Assembly (NCBI RefSeq): GCF_018982965.1
Contig: NZ_JACBYP010000071.1
Span: 1-42,929, forward strand
Origin: Streptomyces mayonensis
Lineage (GTDB): Bacteria > Actinomycetota > Actinomycetes > Streptomycetales > Streptomycetaceae
DNA length: 42,929 bases
Reading direction: 5' to 3'
The translations under genes and the position numbers were made by a program. Each line of letters starts with the position of its first letter. The first letter of the stretch is position 1. Below are positions 23,341-32,380 of the stretch, piece after piece. A model generated the notes under the pieces. It searched no databases. It saw only the letters and a list, made by a program, of their open reading frames with translations, and was not told the origin of the DNA.

Positions 23341-26300
23341 CTAGTCGAACCAGCGGTCCCGGGCCAGTTCGTCCGTGCGGGACTCGTCCTCCAGGAGGGC
23401 CGCCACCTCGAAGCGGCGGGGCCACTGGCCGGCCGCCCAGGCGAGGCCGGCGGCCACGCCCTCCAGGGTCGCGGCGTGCAGCACGCCGTCGTCGGTCAGC
23501 CGCCAGTCGATCTCCACGCCGTCGACGACCAGTTCCTCGTGCTCCACGTACGACGCCGGGGTCCGCGCCCCGAGCAGCACCCGCACCGGCTCCGGTACGT
23601 CGTGCTCGGTGCCCTCGGAGTCGACCCGGCCGGTGACGGACTCGCTCAGCCGCCGCACCTGGAACAGCTCGGCCAGCTCGGCGGCCCGGGCCGGGCGGAC
23701 CGGCAGCAGCGGCACACCGGAGGTGAAGGGCAGCAGGTCCGGCGAGTCGACCACCACGGCGTCGGCGGCGTCCACCACCTCCACCCGCCCGTCGACGACG
23801 GCCCGCACCTCGTCCGGCAGGGTGACCTGCTCCGGGTCGAGGTCGGCCAGCGCGCCGTACAGGGCGTGCAGTTGGGCGGCCGCGACCGGGCGGTCGGGGT
23901 CGGCGAGCCGGTCGAGGAGTTCGGCGGCGCCGCCGGGCTCGTCGAGGAGGGCGGCGACCGACGTGCGCACGCCCAGCGCCCGCAGCACCTGCTCGTCCTC
24001 GAAGCCGGCCGCGTCGGCGTCGTCGTACAGGCCGCGCAGCAGCGGGTCGCCGCCCGCCGCGCGCAGTCCCGCCGGGCGGCGCCCGCCGAGCACCGGGTTC
24101 CCGCGCAGCCACCATGCGGTGTAGGGCCGTACGACCTCGTGGGTGCCGTCGGGCAGCAGGACGCGCACGGGCTGCACGAGCGCGTCGCGCAGCGGCGGCC
24201 GGGACAGCAGGGCGAGGGCCTCGGGCCAGCGGTCGTCGTCGACGAGGTCCAGGTCGCGCACGGCGACGATCTCGGTGGCGACCGGCGGCACGGGGCTGTC
24301 CGGGAAGCGGTCGAGGACGTCCTCGCTCCACACGTCCACGGCGTCCAGCAGGCCCGCGTCGTCCGGCTCGGCGAAGTCCCCCTCGCGGGGCTCCAGTTCG
24401 TCGGGGTCGAGGACGACGTCGGTGGCGCGGACCAGGGCGAAGGTGACGAGCACGCCGCACGCGGCCAGCGGCTCGGGACCCCACTTGGCGGCCAGCTCGG
24501 CGTCCACGCCGGCGAGTTCGTCCTCGCGCATGACCTGCGCGAACGGGCCGCCGGGGAAGACGAGTTCGCCCGCCGGGGAGAGTTCGCCGTCCTCGTCGGG
24601 CAGCGCGAGGGCGCCCAGCCAGGGCTCGTCCCCGGCGTCGAGCCCGGCGTCGCGGGCCAGGCCGAGGACGGTGTCGGCCAGTTCGTCGGCGTCGAGGGCG
24701 TCCTCCTCCCAGTTCGCCGCGCCCTCGTCGTCCAGGGAGGCGGCGACGGCGGCCCGGACCTGCGGGGTGGTGAGCACGGCGCGCGGGGTGGCCGGGAGGG
24801 CGCCGAGCTTCTCCAGGAGCGGGTGGGCGGCGTCCGGGTGGGCGATCTTCAGGCCGAGCCGGGTGAGGACCCCGGGGTCGAGGGAGGCGGCCTCCGGGGA
24901 GGGGAGCAGCACCTGCCGGGGCCCGATCGTCGTACGTCCCGCCCCGGTGCCGGGCGGCTGGGTGGCGTCCCCGGCCAGCGGCACCGGCAGTCCGGACAGC
25001 CGGTCGGGGTCGACCCCGGCCAGGCTGTCGTACAGCTCGCGCCACCAGCCGGGGGCCTTCTCCAGGCCCGCCAGCCGGTCGATCGCGTCGGTCAGCGGCA
25101 CCCGGGCCACGCCCAGCGTGCGCAGCTCCGCGCGGCGTTCCAGACCGGCGGGCAGCAGGGTCGGCAGCACCTCGGCGAGGACCCGCACGGTGTCGGCGCC
25201 CGCGCCCTCCACCACCTCGGCGTCGCGGGGGCGCAGGGACTCCGGCAGGTCGTCGTCCTCCGCGCGCCGGTCCTCGGCGGGGACGGCGGGCGGCAGGAAG
25301 GCGGTGCGCGGGAGGCGTTCGAGGATCGCCCGGCGCAGCACGCCGTCCAGTTCGCCCCGGCCCAGCGCGCCGGGCACCAGGTCGATGAGGCCGGTGGAGA
25401 CCGGCCGCCAGTCGGCGAGCAGACCGGCGTAGGCGTCGGCCGCGCGTTCCGTGAGGAAGTCGGTCAGCGGGCCGGTCGCGGTGTGCCGGCGGGTGGAGTC
25501 CAGCGGGAAGGACGCGATGAGCAGGGCGGGCACGCCGAGCGGCTCGTCGCTGGGCGTGGGCGCGTGGATCACGGGGCTGGTACGAGGGCGGGCGGGGGCG
25601 CCGTCGGCGTCCACGGGCACGGCCCAGGTCACGGACCAGTGGGGGCGCAGCCGTTCCTCCACCGGCCGGTCGGCCAGCAGGTCGGGGGTGAGGGGGCCGT
25701 GCGCGGTGGCGGTGCGCCAGCGGGTGGTGCCCGCGCGGGAGTCGTCCACGACGGTGAGGGAGTCCTCGCCGCGGCGGGAGAGCGTACGGGTCTCGTCCCC
25801 CGCCTCGATCACGACCTCCGCCAAGCCGGGCAGGGCGAGGAGCAGGGCGTCGTCCACACCGTGCAGGAGCCGTTCGGCGAGGTCGGCGGCGGCCGGGTCG
25901 CGCAGCGGGAGGATGACGGCCGTGTCGTAGGGGTCGGGGGCGCTGCCCTCGGCGGCGAACGGCAGCCGCAGCAGCGGGACGTGGCCGTCGCGCCGCCGGA
26001 TCTCGTCGCCGAGGCCGGGGCTGTGCCGGGCGGTGTCGGCGGCCAGGTCGCGGGCCTCGGCCAGCGACCAGCGCACCCCGCCGTGCCGGCCGACGACGGC
26101 GGGCTCGTCGGTGACGGCCAGGACGGCGGCGAAGCCGACCCCGAACCGGCCGACGGAGCCGTCCCCCGCGTCCCGCTTGGCGGAGGCGCGCAGGGTGGAC
26201 AGCGACTCGACGCCGGTCGCGTCGAGCGGCGCGCCGGTGTTGGCGGCGACGAGGACGCCGTCGCGCAGGGTGAGCCGCAGCCGGCCGGGTACGCCGGCCC

Positions 26301-26502
26301 GTGCGGCGGCGTCGGCGGCGTTCTGCGCCAGCTCGACGACCAGCCGGTCGCGGTAGCCGCCGAGGACGAGGTCCTCCTCCGCGTTGGCGTCCTCACGGAA
26401 CCGGGCCGGGCTCGTCGCCCAGGCGTCCAGCACCCCGCGCCGCAGACGTGCCGTACCGAACGGGTCGGCACCCTCGGCGGCAGGCCGTACGAACATGCTC
26501 AC
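23341..26502 (-). CDS. Large GHKL ATPase, sacsin/Hsp90-like N-terminal domain
   Basis: 1053 residues. The N-terminal GHKL fold shows the N box (VVELAQNAADAA; Glu58, Asn61), a VAANTG loop (86-90) in place of the usual DxGxG, and the G2 box GRFGVGF (118-124). The rest is long, acidic and repeats Leu/Asp-rich segments without a recognised catalytic domain. Streptomyces orthologues are annotated as Hsp90-like or sacsin-N-terminal proteins; the substrate is unknown. GTG 26502 is preferred because GAGGAG lies 7-8 nt upstream; ATG 26496 and 26517 are alternatives. It lies downstream of the DUF3027 gene but is separated from it by ~650 bp of repeats. Confidence 0.85.
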   Translation of the reverse strand: MSMFVRPAAEGADPFGTARLRRGVLDAWATSPARFREDANAEEDLVLGGYRDRLVVELAQNAADAAARAGVPGRLRLTLRDGVLVAANTGAPLDATGVESLSTLRASAKRDAGDGSVGRFGVGFAAVLAVTDEPAVVGRHGGVRWSLAEARDLAADTARHSPGLGDEIRRRDGHVPLLRLPFAAEGSAPDPYDTAVILPLRDPAAADLAERLLHGVDDALLLALPGLAEVVIEAGDETRTLSRRGEDSLTVVDDSRAGTTRWRTATAHGPLTPDLLADRPVEERLRPHWSVTWAVPVDADGAPARPRTSPVIHAPTPSDEPLGVPALLIASFPLDSTRRHTATGPLTDFLTERAADAYAGLLADWRPVSTGLIDLVPGALGRGELDGVLRRAILERLPRTAFLPPAVPAEDRRAEDDDLPESLRPRDAEVVEGAGADTVRVLAEVLPTLLPAGLERRAELRTLGVARVPLTDAIDRLAGLEKAPGWWRELYDSLAGVDPDRLSGLPVPLAGDATQPPGTGAGRTTIGPRQVLLPSPEAASLDPGVLTRLGLKIAHPDAAHPLLEKLGALPATPRAVLTTPQVRAAVAASLDDEGAANWEEDALDADELADTVLGLARDAGLDAGDEPWLGALALPDEDGELSPAGELVFPGGPFAQVMREDELAGVDAELAAKWGPEPLAACGVLVTFALVRATDVVLDPDELEPREGDFAEPDDAGLLDAVDVWSEDVLDRFPDSPVPPVATEIVAVRDLDLVDDDRWPEALALLSRPPLRDALVQPVRVLLPDGTHEVVRPYTAWWLRGNPVLGGRRPAGLRAAGGDPLLRGLYDDADAAGFEDEQVLRALGVRTSVAALLDEPGGAAELLDRLADPDRPVAAAQLHALYGALADLDPEQVTLPDEVRAVVDGRVEVVDAADAVVVDSPDLLPFTSGVPLLPVRPARAAELAELFQVRRLSESVTGRVDSEGTEHDVPEPVRVLLGARTPASYVEHEELVVDGVEIDWRLTDDGVLHAATLEGVAAGLAWAAGQWPRRFEVAALLEDESRTDELARDRWFD

Positions 26503-26639
26503 GGTGACTCTCCTCATCGACGGACCACGAAGGTACCGCGAGGGCGGACCCGCACCGCTCCGGGACGACCGGACCGGCCGGGGCCGCTCAGGCCCTCCGC
26601 CGACGCCGCCCGGGCCCTGAGCAGGCGGTTCTCAAGAGA

Positions 26640-27155
26640 CGAACGGGGGCTCCGACGCGGGCTGAGCAGGGCTGGGGAGCACCTGAGACGGGCTGAGCGC
26701 CCCTCGAACAGGCTGAGCAGCACCTGAAACAGGCTGAACAGCACCTGAGACGGGCTGGGCAATGCCTGAGACAGGCTGGGGAGCCCCGTGCACGGGCTGG
26801 GCGGGGACAGGGCGGCGACCAGGCAGGGACTTGGCCAGGGAGCGGGCAGGGACGGGTCAGGAACCGGGCAGGGACGAGCCCGGCGGGACCAGGACGAGCC
26901 CGGCACAAACCGCGGGACGGGACCCGGCACGAACCGCGGGACGAGCCCGGCAGAGACCAGGACGAGCCCGGCACAAACCGTGGGACAGGGCCCGGCACGA
27001 ACCGCGGGACCAGCCCGACAGAGACCGAGACGAACCCGACAGAGACCGAGACGGGCTGGACAGCGCCAGGGATGAGCCCGGCAGGGACCCGGCAGGAACC
27101 GGGCAGGGACAACCGGGCAGGGACCGGGCAGGGACCGGGCAGGGACCGGGCAGGG
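26640..27155. repeat. Intergenic minisatellite region
   Basis: Over 500 bp made of three degenerate tandem families in series. (1) About 26675-26790: ~21-22 bp units around GGCTGAGCAGCACCTGA. (2) About 26870-27060: units of GACGAGCCCGGCACAAACCG alternating with CGGGACGGGACCCGGCACGA. (3) About 27100-27153: 11-bp GGGACCGGGCA repeated about five times up to the DUF3027 stop. Reading frames on both strands give only low-complexity peptides. No gene, RNA or IS end is seen. Confidence 0.85.
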
Positions 27156-28082
27156 CTACGAATGCCCCAGCTCCGCCGAGGCCGCGTCCTCCGTCGCCGG
27201 GACCGAGCCCGAGTCCGAGGCCGGCCGCAGCGGGAACGGGTCCACCCGCGTCTCGTCGATCACCGGCGGAGCCACCCGCGGCGGCTTCGGCATGACCGCG
27301 GCCTCCGAGTGCCCGCCGCACCCGTACGCCAGCGACACGACGTGGCCGTCGGCCGGGGAGAACTCGTTGGCGCACACGCCGAAGGCCTGTCCGAGCGAGC
27401 CGCCGATACGGGCCAGGAACCCGCAGCTGACACAGGAGGCGGGGGCCGCCTGGGCCATCGCGGTCTTGGGGCCGTAGCCCTCCTCCCAGCGGTCGGCGGC
27501 GACGTGCAGGCCGTACCGGGACAGCACCCGGGTGCGGCGCAGGCCCAGCTCCTCGGCGACCGCGGAGATCGTCCCGCGTGCCGGTACGGCGGACAGTTCG
27601 GCCGGCGGTCCCGCGGTGACCTCGGCGTCCTCGGCCTCGACCAGGTCGGCCATCTCGTGGGAGACGGCGGAGTTCGGCGGCGGCTCGTCCTCGCCGGTCC
27701 AGCCGGGCTCCAGGCGCAGGTCCTCGGCGTCGGTGGGCAGCAGGTCGCCGGGGCCCATGTCGCCGGGTTGCAGCCGCTCGCTCCACGGCACCCACTCGGG
27801 GGCGAGCAGCGCGTCGGGGCCGGGCAGCAGCACCGCCTCGTCCACGGTGACGACCTTGGCGCGGGAGGCGCGGGCCACGGTCACGGCCCAGCGCCAGCCG
27901 CGGTAGCCCAGCTCCTTGCAGGCGAAGAAGTGGGTGACGACCCGGTCGCCCTCCGAGACCATGCCGTCGTGCTCACCGACGACGCCGGGGGCGGCGGCCT
28001 CCTCGGCTGCGGCGCGGGCGAGGTCGACGGCCTCGGCGCACAGACGGTCAGGGGTGCGGCTTCGCGTTGTCGCTGCGCTCAC
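27156..28082 (-). CDS. DUF3027 protein
   Basis: 308 residues, actinobacterial DUF3027. Conserved parts: THFFACKELGYRGWRWAVTVAR, LLPGPDALLAPEWVPWSERL, then after an acidic linker RVLSRYGLHVAADRWEEG and a Cys pair (SCVSCGFLARIGG) with later VCANEFSPADG and YGCGGHSE. These could bind zinc. Start GTG 28082 with GGAGAGAAG about 11 nt upstream. Function unknown. It is transcribed toward the GHKL ATPase gene and diverges from an MFS gene, with a long non-coding gap on each side. Confidence 0.88.
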   Translation of the reverse strand: MSAATTRSRTPDRLCAEAVDLARAAAEEAAAPGVVGEHDGMVSEGDRVVTHFFACKELGYRGWRWAVTVARASRAKVVTVDEAVLLPGPDALLAPEWVPWSERLQPGDMGPGDLLPTDAEDLRLEPGWTGEDEPPPNSAVSHEMADLVEAEDAEVTAGPPAELSAVPARGTISAVAEELGLRRTRVLSRYGLHVAADRWEEGYGPKTAMAQAAPASCVSCGFLARIGGSLGQAFGVCANEFSPADGHVVSLAYGCGGHSEAAVMPKPPRVAPPVIDETRVDPFPLRPASDSGSVPATEDAASAELGHS

Positions 28083-28749
28083 AGGTATCGCTTCTCTCCA
28101 TACGCCGTCTCACGAGTGCGCCGCTGCCTGCGAGGGGGCGGACGGAGCGGACCTGTGGACCGCGTCGACGTCCGCGCCCGATCGCGCTCGGGCGCACCTA
28201 CGTCATCCATTCTGCGGGATGGCCGTACGGCGCGCGGCCGAGAACGTTCGCCACGGCGCGCTACGCACGCTACCTGCTCACGTGCCCTGGGCCTACACCG
28301 ACGGGAGTTTCAGCAGAGTACGGTCCGGCAACGACCACGAGACCACCGGGTCCGCCCGGGGTGTCGCCGGGTCCTGCCCGGGATGTCGCCGCGTCCTGCC
28401 CGGGGGTGTCGCCGGGGTGTCGCCGGGGTGTCGTCCCGGCCCGCACGGGGCTCACAGCGCTGTCGCCGAAGCCGCCCCCGGCCCGCGGGGTCCGCGGGGT
28501 CCGCGGGGCCCGCGGGGCCCGCACGGGATGCCGCCCGCCCCGCCGCCAGGTGCCGTCCCGTCCCGGGCCGGGCTTCGGTGTCCGGAGTGTCCTCGCAGTC
28601 AGGCCTCAGTGGGCCGCAGTGCGGGGGGGCGCAGTGGAGGCGGCAGCGGGGCCGCAGCGGAGGCCGCAGTGTGTCATCGGTGCGGCTTCGGGAGCGTCGT
28701 CCGTGGCGTATGTGCGCTACAGCCCCGGCTCTCGGGGCACTATGACGGG
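28083..28749. other. Non-coding gap with three short-repeat tracts
   Basis: 667 bp between DUF3027 and the MFS gene. It holds GGTGTCGCCGG-type units (28359-28435), a 9-bp GGGGTCCGC/GGGGCCCGC tract (28486-28521), and a GCAGTGGAGGC-type tract (28615-28675). Frames through it lack a start with a ribosome site and give only repeats. The first ~200 bp (28083-28280) are not repetitive and may hold the DUF3027 promoter. I see no gene. Confidence 0.65.
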
Positions 28750-30141
28750 GTGGCAGCCGCACGGACGGAGTTCAAGAGCGGGAGCCGGAGGCGTGGACCC
28801 GGCTCCCGGTTCCGTGCGTTCGGACGGGTCCTGCGCCTGCCGGTGACCGGCACCGCGCGCGGCATCCGCCGGGCGACGCACGCGCACGGGGCGGGCGAGT
28901 CGGGCCTCGGCAAGCTGATCGAACTGCACGGCGTGAACGGCGCGGGCGACGTCATGATCACCGTTGCGCTGGCCTCCACCGTCTTCTTCTCCGTACCGAC
29001 CGACGAGGCCCGCGGCCGGGTCGCGCTCTACCTCGCGATCACCATGGCTCCGTTCACCCTCCTCGCGCCGGTGATCGGCCCGCTGCTCGACCGGCTGCCG
29101 CACGGCCGCCGCGCGGCGATGGCGACCGCCATGGGCGCCCGCGCGCTGCTCGCGCTGGTGCTGTCGGGAGCGGTCGCCACCGGCGGCATCGAGTTGTACC
29201 CGGCCGCGCTGGGCGTGCTGGTCGCCTCGAAGGCGTACGGGGTGGTCAGAAGCGCGGTCGTGCCCCGGCTGCTGCCGCCCCGCGTCTCCCTGGTGAAGGC
29301 GAACTCACGGGTCACGCTGTGCGGGTTGCTCGCCACCGGCGCGGCCGCGCCGATCGGGGCGGGGCTGCAGCAGGTCGGGCCGCGCTGGCCGCTGTACGGG
29401 GCGTTCGTGATCTTCGTGGCGGGCACGGTGCTGTCGTTCACGCTGCCGCGGAAGGTGGACTCGGCGCGCGGCGAGGACCGCGCGCTGCTCGCCTCGGACG
29501 AGGGGCACCTGCCGGGGCCGCTGCGGGGCCGGGCGAAGCGGCCGGGGCTGCGTACGGTCGGCCCGGCGGTGACGCACGCGCTGGCCGCCAACGCCGGGAT
29601 CCGCTGTCTGTCCGGGTTCCTGATCTTCTTCCTGGCGTTCCTGCTGCGGGTGCACCCGATGACCGGGCAGAGCGCGGCGGTGTCGCTCGGGATCGTGGGC
29701 GTCGCGGCCGGTGCGGGCAACGCGCTGGGCACGGCGGTCGGCGCGTGGCTGCGCTCCCGCGCGCCGGAGATCATCATCGTGACCGTCGTCGCGGTCGTGC
29801 TGGGCACGGCGGTCACGGCCGCGGTGTTCTTCAGCGCCTTCCTGGTGGCGTGCCTGGCGGCGGTCGCGGGGTTCGCGCAGGCGCTGGCCAAGCTGTCCCT
29901 GGACGCGCTGATCCAGCGGGACGTGCCGGAACAGGTGCGCACCTCGGCATTCGCGCGCTCGGAGACGCTGCTGCAGGTCTCCTGGGTGCTCGGCGGCGCG
30001 GTCGGCATCGTGCTGCCGCTCAACGGCACACTGGGCCTGTCGGTGGCCGCCGCGATCGTCGCCGCCGGGTGGCTGGCGACCGTACGCGGCCTGCTCGACT
30101 CGGCGCGGCACGGGGGCCCGGCGCGCCCGAGGGTGGCGTGA
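28750..30141 (+). CDS. MFS-family membrane transporter
   Basis: 463 residues. After a ~60-residue basic cytosolic start there are about 11-12 membrane helices with the MFS motif-A-like PVIGPLLDRLPHGRRAAMA and a central loop KVDSARGEDRALLASDEGHLP. GTG 28750 is chosen from the good frame and a CACTAT -10-like box 6 nt upstream; ATG 28742 is out of frame. The C-terminus ends RPRVA. Substrate unknown. It is followed 58 bp later by a lipoprotein gene with its own promoter, so an operon with menaquinone genes is not certain. Confidence 0.82.
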   Translation: MAAARTEFKSGSRRRGPGSRFRAFGRVLRLPVTGTARGIRRATHAHGAGESGLGKLIELHGVNGAGDVMITVALASTVFFSVPTDEARGRVALYLAITMAPFTLLAPVIGPLLDRLPHGRRAAMATAMGARALLALVLSGAVATGGIELYPAALGVLVASKAYGVVRSAVVPRLLPPRVSLVKANSRVTLCGLLATGAAAPIGAGLQQVGPRWPLYGAFVIFVAGTVLSFTLPRKVDSARGEDRALLASDEGHLPGPLRGRAKRPGLRTVGPAVTHALAANAGIRCLSGFLIFFLAFLLRVHPMTGQSAAVSLGIVGVAAGAGNALGTAVGAWLRSRAPEIIIVTVVAVVLGTAVTAAVFFSAFLVACLAAVAGFAQALAKLSLDALIQRDVPEQVRTSAFARSETLLQVSWVLGGAVGIVLPLNGTLGLSVAAAIVAAGWLATVRGLLDSARHGGPARPRVA

Positions 30142-30187
30142 CCACGCCGCGCCGTACCCAGGTGGGGAGCGGGCCCCGGGCGCCGTA

Positions 30188-30200
30188 TAGCCTTCGCCCA
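30188..30200 (+). promoter_or_regulatory. -10 box of the lipoprotein-mqnB-mqnD operon
   Basis: TAGCCT (30188-30193), 6 nt, then ATG 30200: another leaderless arrangement. TATAGC at 30186 overlaps it and is the alternative. No clear -35 is visible. Confidence 0.45.
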
Positions 30201-30712
30201 TGACCACGTTTGCCCGCGGCACTGCCGCTATCGGACACGGCGTAGTGCGACGCCGCCGCGCCGTCGCCGCCGCCGGCGCCGTATCCGCCGGACTGCTCCT
30301 GCTGTCCGCCTGTGACGAGCCGACCCCGATGTCGACGGTCACGGTCGGCAGCGACTCGGTCAGCTCCGAGGCCACCTGCGGTGGCGACGACAAGGTCCTG
30401 GAGACCTCGGAGATCCAGAAGTGCCTCCAGGACGACAGCGTCAAGTCCATCACGGTCAACCCCGACGACACGGTCCGCTTCGGCGTCGACCCGGACGTCG
30501 CGGACCAGCGCTGGACGATCCTGATGAACGGTCAGCAGCTGACGGACGACACGGACAACACGTACCGGACGGTCCCGGGCAGCGTGTTCTTCAACGCCCA
30601 GTACGGCGCCCAGGGCGACTCCACGCTCGTCACCATCAAGGCCGGTGACGGCAAGACCGGCAGCGAGAAGGCGACCGGTCTGTGGTCCTTCAAGCTGAAG
30701 AAGGACAGCTGA
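30200..30712 (+). CDS. Exported lipoprotein, DUF2771-like
   Basis: 170 residues. A basic RRRR start, a hydrophobic core (AVAAAGAVSAGLLLL) and a lipobox LSAC place the mature N-terminal cysteine at about residue 38. The mature part is a small beta-rich domain (VTVGSDSV, ITVNPDDTVRFGVDP, WTILMNGQQL, VTIKAGDGKTG) of the kind called DUF2771 in actinobacteria; that family name is from memory. Its stop overlaps mqnB, so it is co-transcribed with two menaquinone-pathway genes. A functional link is not established. Confidence 0.78.
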   Translation: MTTFARGTAAIGHGVVRRRRAVAAAGAVSAGLLLLSACDEPTPMSTVTVGSDSVSSEATCGGDDKVLETSEIQKCLQDDSVKSITVNPDDTVRFGVDPDVADQRWTILMNGQQLTDDTDNTYRTVPGSVFFNAQYGAQGDSTLVTIKAGDGKTGSEKATGLWSFKLKKDS

Positions 30713-31440
30713 CCACGTCCTCCGCGCGCATCCTCGTCGCCACCGCGGTGCCCGTCGAACGGGACGCGGTGGCACGGGCGTTCCCGGGACCGGTCACCGA
30801 GCTGCCCCGCCCCGGGACCGTCCTGCACCGGCTCCCGGACGGTGGCCCCGACCTGCTGGCCGCCGGTGTCGGCCCGGCCCTCGCCGCCGCCTCCACCGCC
30901 GCCGCGCTGACCGCCGCGGCCCTCGACGGCGCCCCCTACGCCCTGGTCGTCTCGGCCGGCATCGGCGGCGGGTTCGCACCGGGCGCGCCCGTCGGCTCGC
31001 TCGTCGTCGCCGACGAGATCACCGCCGCCGACCTGGGTGCCGAGACCGCCGACGGCTTCCTGCCGGTCACCGACCTCGGTTTCGGCACCGTCACCCACCA
31101 CCCGCCGCCCGGCCTCGTCGTCGCCGCCGCCGACGCGACGGGCGCCCGTCCGGGCACCGTCCTGACCGGGTCCACCGTCACCGGCACCGCCGAACGCGCC
31201 GCGCTGCTGCGCGAGCGCCACCCGCGCGCCCTCGCCGAGGCGATGGAGGGTTTCGGCGTCGCGGAGGCCGCCGCGGCACACGGCGTGCCGGTACTGGAGC
31301 TGCGTGCCGTCTCGAACCCCGTCGGCCCGCGCGACCGGGCCGCCTGGCGCATCGGCGAGGCACTCGGAGCACTGACGGAAGCCTTCGGGAAGCTCGCCCC
31401 CGTCCTCAGGAGTTGGACCCCACATGACGCACACGGCTGA
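30682..31440 (+). CDS. mqnB: Futalosine hydrolase
   Basis: 252 residues from GTG 30682; a nucleoside-phosphorylase-fold enzyme that releases hypoxanthine from futalosine in the menaquinone futalosine pathway. Visible: ILVATAVPVERDAV, AAGVGPALAAA, LVVSAGIGGGF, DEITAADLGAET, and EAMEGFGVAEAAAAHGVPVLELRAVSNPVGPRDRAAW (in pieces), the family's substrate-binding end. The start is uncertain: GTG 30682 overlaps the lipoprotein by 31 bp, while an in-frame CTG at 30709 gives a 4-base CTGA overlap preceded by AAGGA. The next gene, mqnD, overlaps its end by 17 bp. The pairing with mqnD confirms the pathway. Confidence 0.9.
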   Translation: MVLQAEEGQLTTSSARILVATAVPVERDAVARAFPGPVTELPRPGTVLHRLPDGGPDLLAAGVGPALAAASTAAALTAAALDGAPYALVVSAGIGGGFAPGAPVGSLVVADEITAADLGAETADGFLPVTDLGFGTVTHHPPPGLVVAAADATGARPGTVLTGSTVTGTAERAALLRERHPRALAEAMEGFGVAEAAAAHGVPVLELRAVSNPVGPRDRAAWRIGEALGALTEAFGKLAPVLRSWTPHDAHG

Positions 31441-32323
31441 CACCGCCCACACTGCCGACACCACCGACTCGACCGGGACCGCCGGGACCCTGCGGATCTC
31501 GTACTCCCCCTGCCCCAACGACACCTTCGTCTTCGACGCCCTCGCCCACGGCCGCGTCCCGGGCGCCCCCGCCCTCGACGTGACGTTCGCGGACATCGAC
31601 ATCACCAACGGCATGGCCGAGCACGGCGAGTCGGACGTGCTGAAGGTGTCGTACGCCGTACTGCCGTACGTCCTCGACGACTACGCCCTGCTGCCCTGCG
31701 GCGGCGCGCTGGGCCGGGGCTGCGGCCCGCTCGTGCTGACGCGGGAGGCCGGCGCGGATCTGCGCGGCCGGACGGTCGCGGTGCCCAGCGAGACGTCGAC
31801 CGCCTACCTCCTCTTCCGCCTGTGGGCGGCGGACACCGTGCCCGGCGGGGTCGGCGAGATCGTGGTCATGCCCTTCCACGAGATCATGCCCGCGGTGCGC
31901 GACGGGAAGGTCGACGCCGGACTGGTCATCCACGAGGCGCGCTTCACGTACCAGAACTACGGGCTGCACAAGCTCGCCGACATGGGCGAGCACTGGGAGC
32001 GGACCACCGGGCTGCCGATCCCGCTCGGCGCGATCATCGCCCGGCGCTCGCTGGGCGAACAGGCCCTGACCCGGCTGGCGGACGCGGTCCGTGCCTCGGT
32101 CCGGGCGGCCTGGGACGACCCGGAGGCGTCCCGGCCGTACGTCATGGAGCACGCCCAGGAGATGGACCCGGCCGTGGCCGACCAGCACATCGGGCTGTAC
32201 GTCAACGAGTTCACCGCCGACCTCGGCGAGGACGGCTACGCGGCGATCCGCGGCCTGCTGACCCGCGCGGCGGCCGAGGGACTGGTGCCGGCCCTCGGCC
32301 CCGACGCACTGGCGTTCCCGTAG
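31424..32323 (+). CDS. mqnD: 1,4-dihydroxy-6-naphthoate synthase
   Basis: 299 residues. Periplasmic-binding-like fold enzyme that converts cyclic dehypoxanthine futalosine to 1,4-dihydroxy-6-naphthoate. Family motifs: LRISYSPCPNDTFVFDALAHG near 23, FADIDITNGMAEHGESDVLKVSYA, GRTVAVPSETSTAYLLF, VDAGLVIHEARFTYQNYGLHKLADMGEHWE (shown in parts). The Thr/Asp-rich first ~20 residues are variable. ATG 31424 has AGGAG at 31408-31412. It overlaps mqnB by 17 bp. The other pathway genes (mqnA, mqnC, mqnE) are not in the window. Confidence 0.95.
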   Translation: MTHTADTAHTADTTDSTGTAGTLRISYSPCPNDTFVFDALAHGRVPGAPALDVTFADIDITNGMAEHGESDVLKVSYAVLPYVLDDYALLPCGGALGRGCGPLVLTREAGADLRGRTVAVPSETSTAYLLFRLWAADTVPGGVGEIVVMPFHEIMPAVRDGKVDAGLVIHEARFTYQNYGLHKLADMGEHWERTTGLPIPLGAIIARRSLGEQALTRLADAVRASVRAAWDDPEASRPYVMEHAQEMDPAVADQHIGLYVNEFTADLGEDGYAAIRGLLTRAAAEGLVPALGPDALAFP

Positions 32324-32380
32324 TACCGGGCCGGGAGCGCGGACCGGTGGACGGGCGGACGGTCGGGCGTCCCGGACGTC

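Noticed and set aside
23476..26727. Open frame of over 1000 codons on the + strand
   Set aside because: Antisense shadow of the GHKL ATPase gene; composition is Gly/Arg/Val-rich with no motifs.
26762..27295. Open frames through the minisatellite
   Set aside because: They encode only repeat-derived Gly/Arg/Pro peptides in every frame.
28067..28846. Frame across the DUF3027-MFS gap
   Set aside because: No ribosome site, repeats dominate, and it overlaps the MFS start out of frame.
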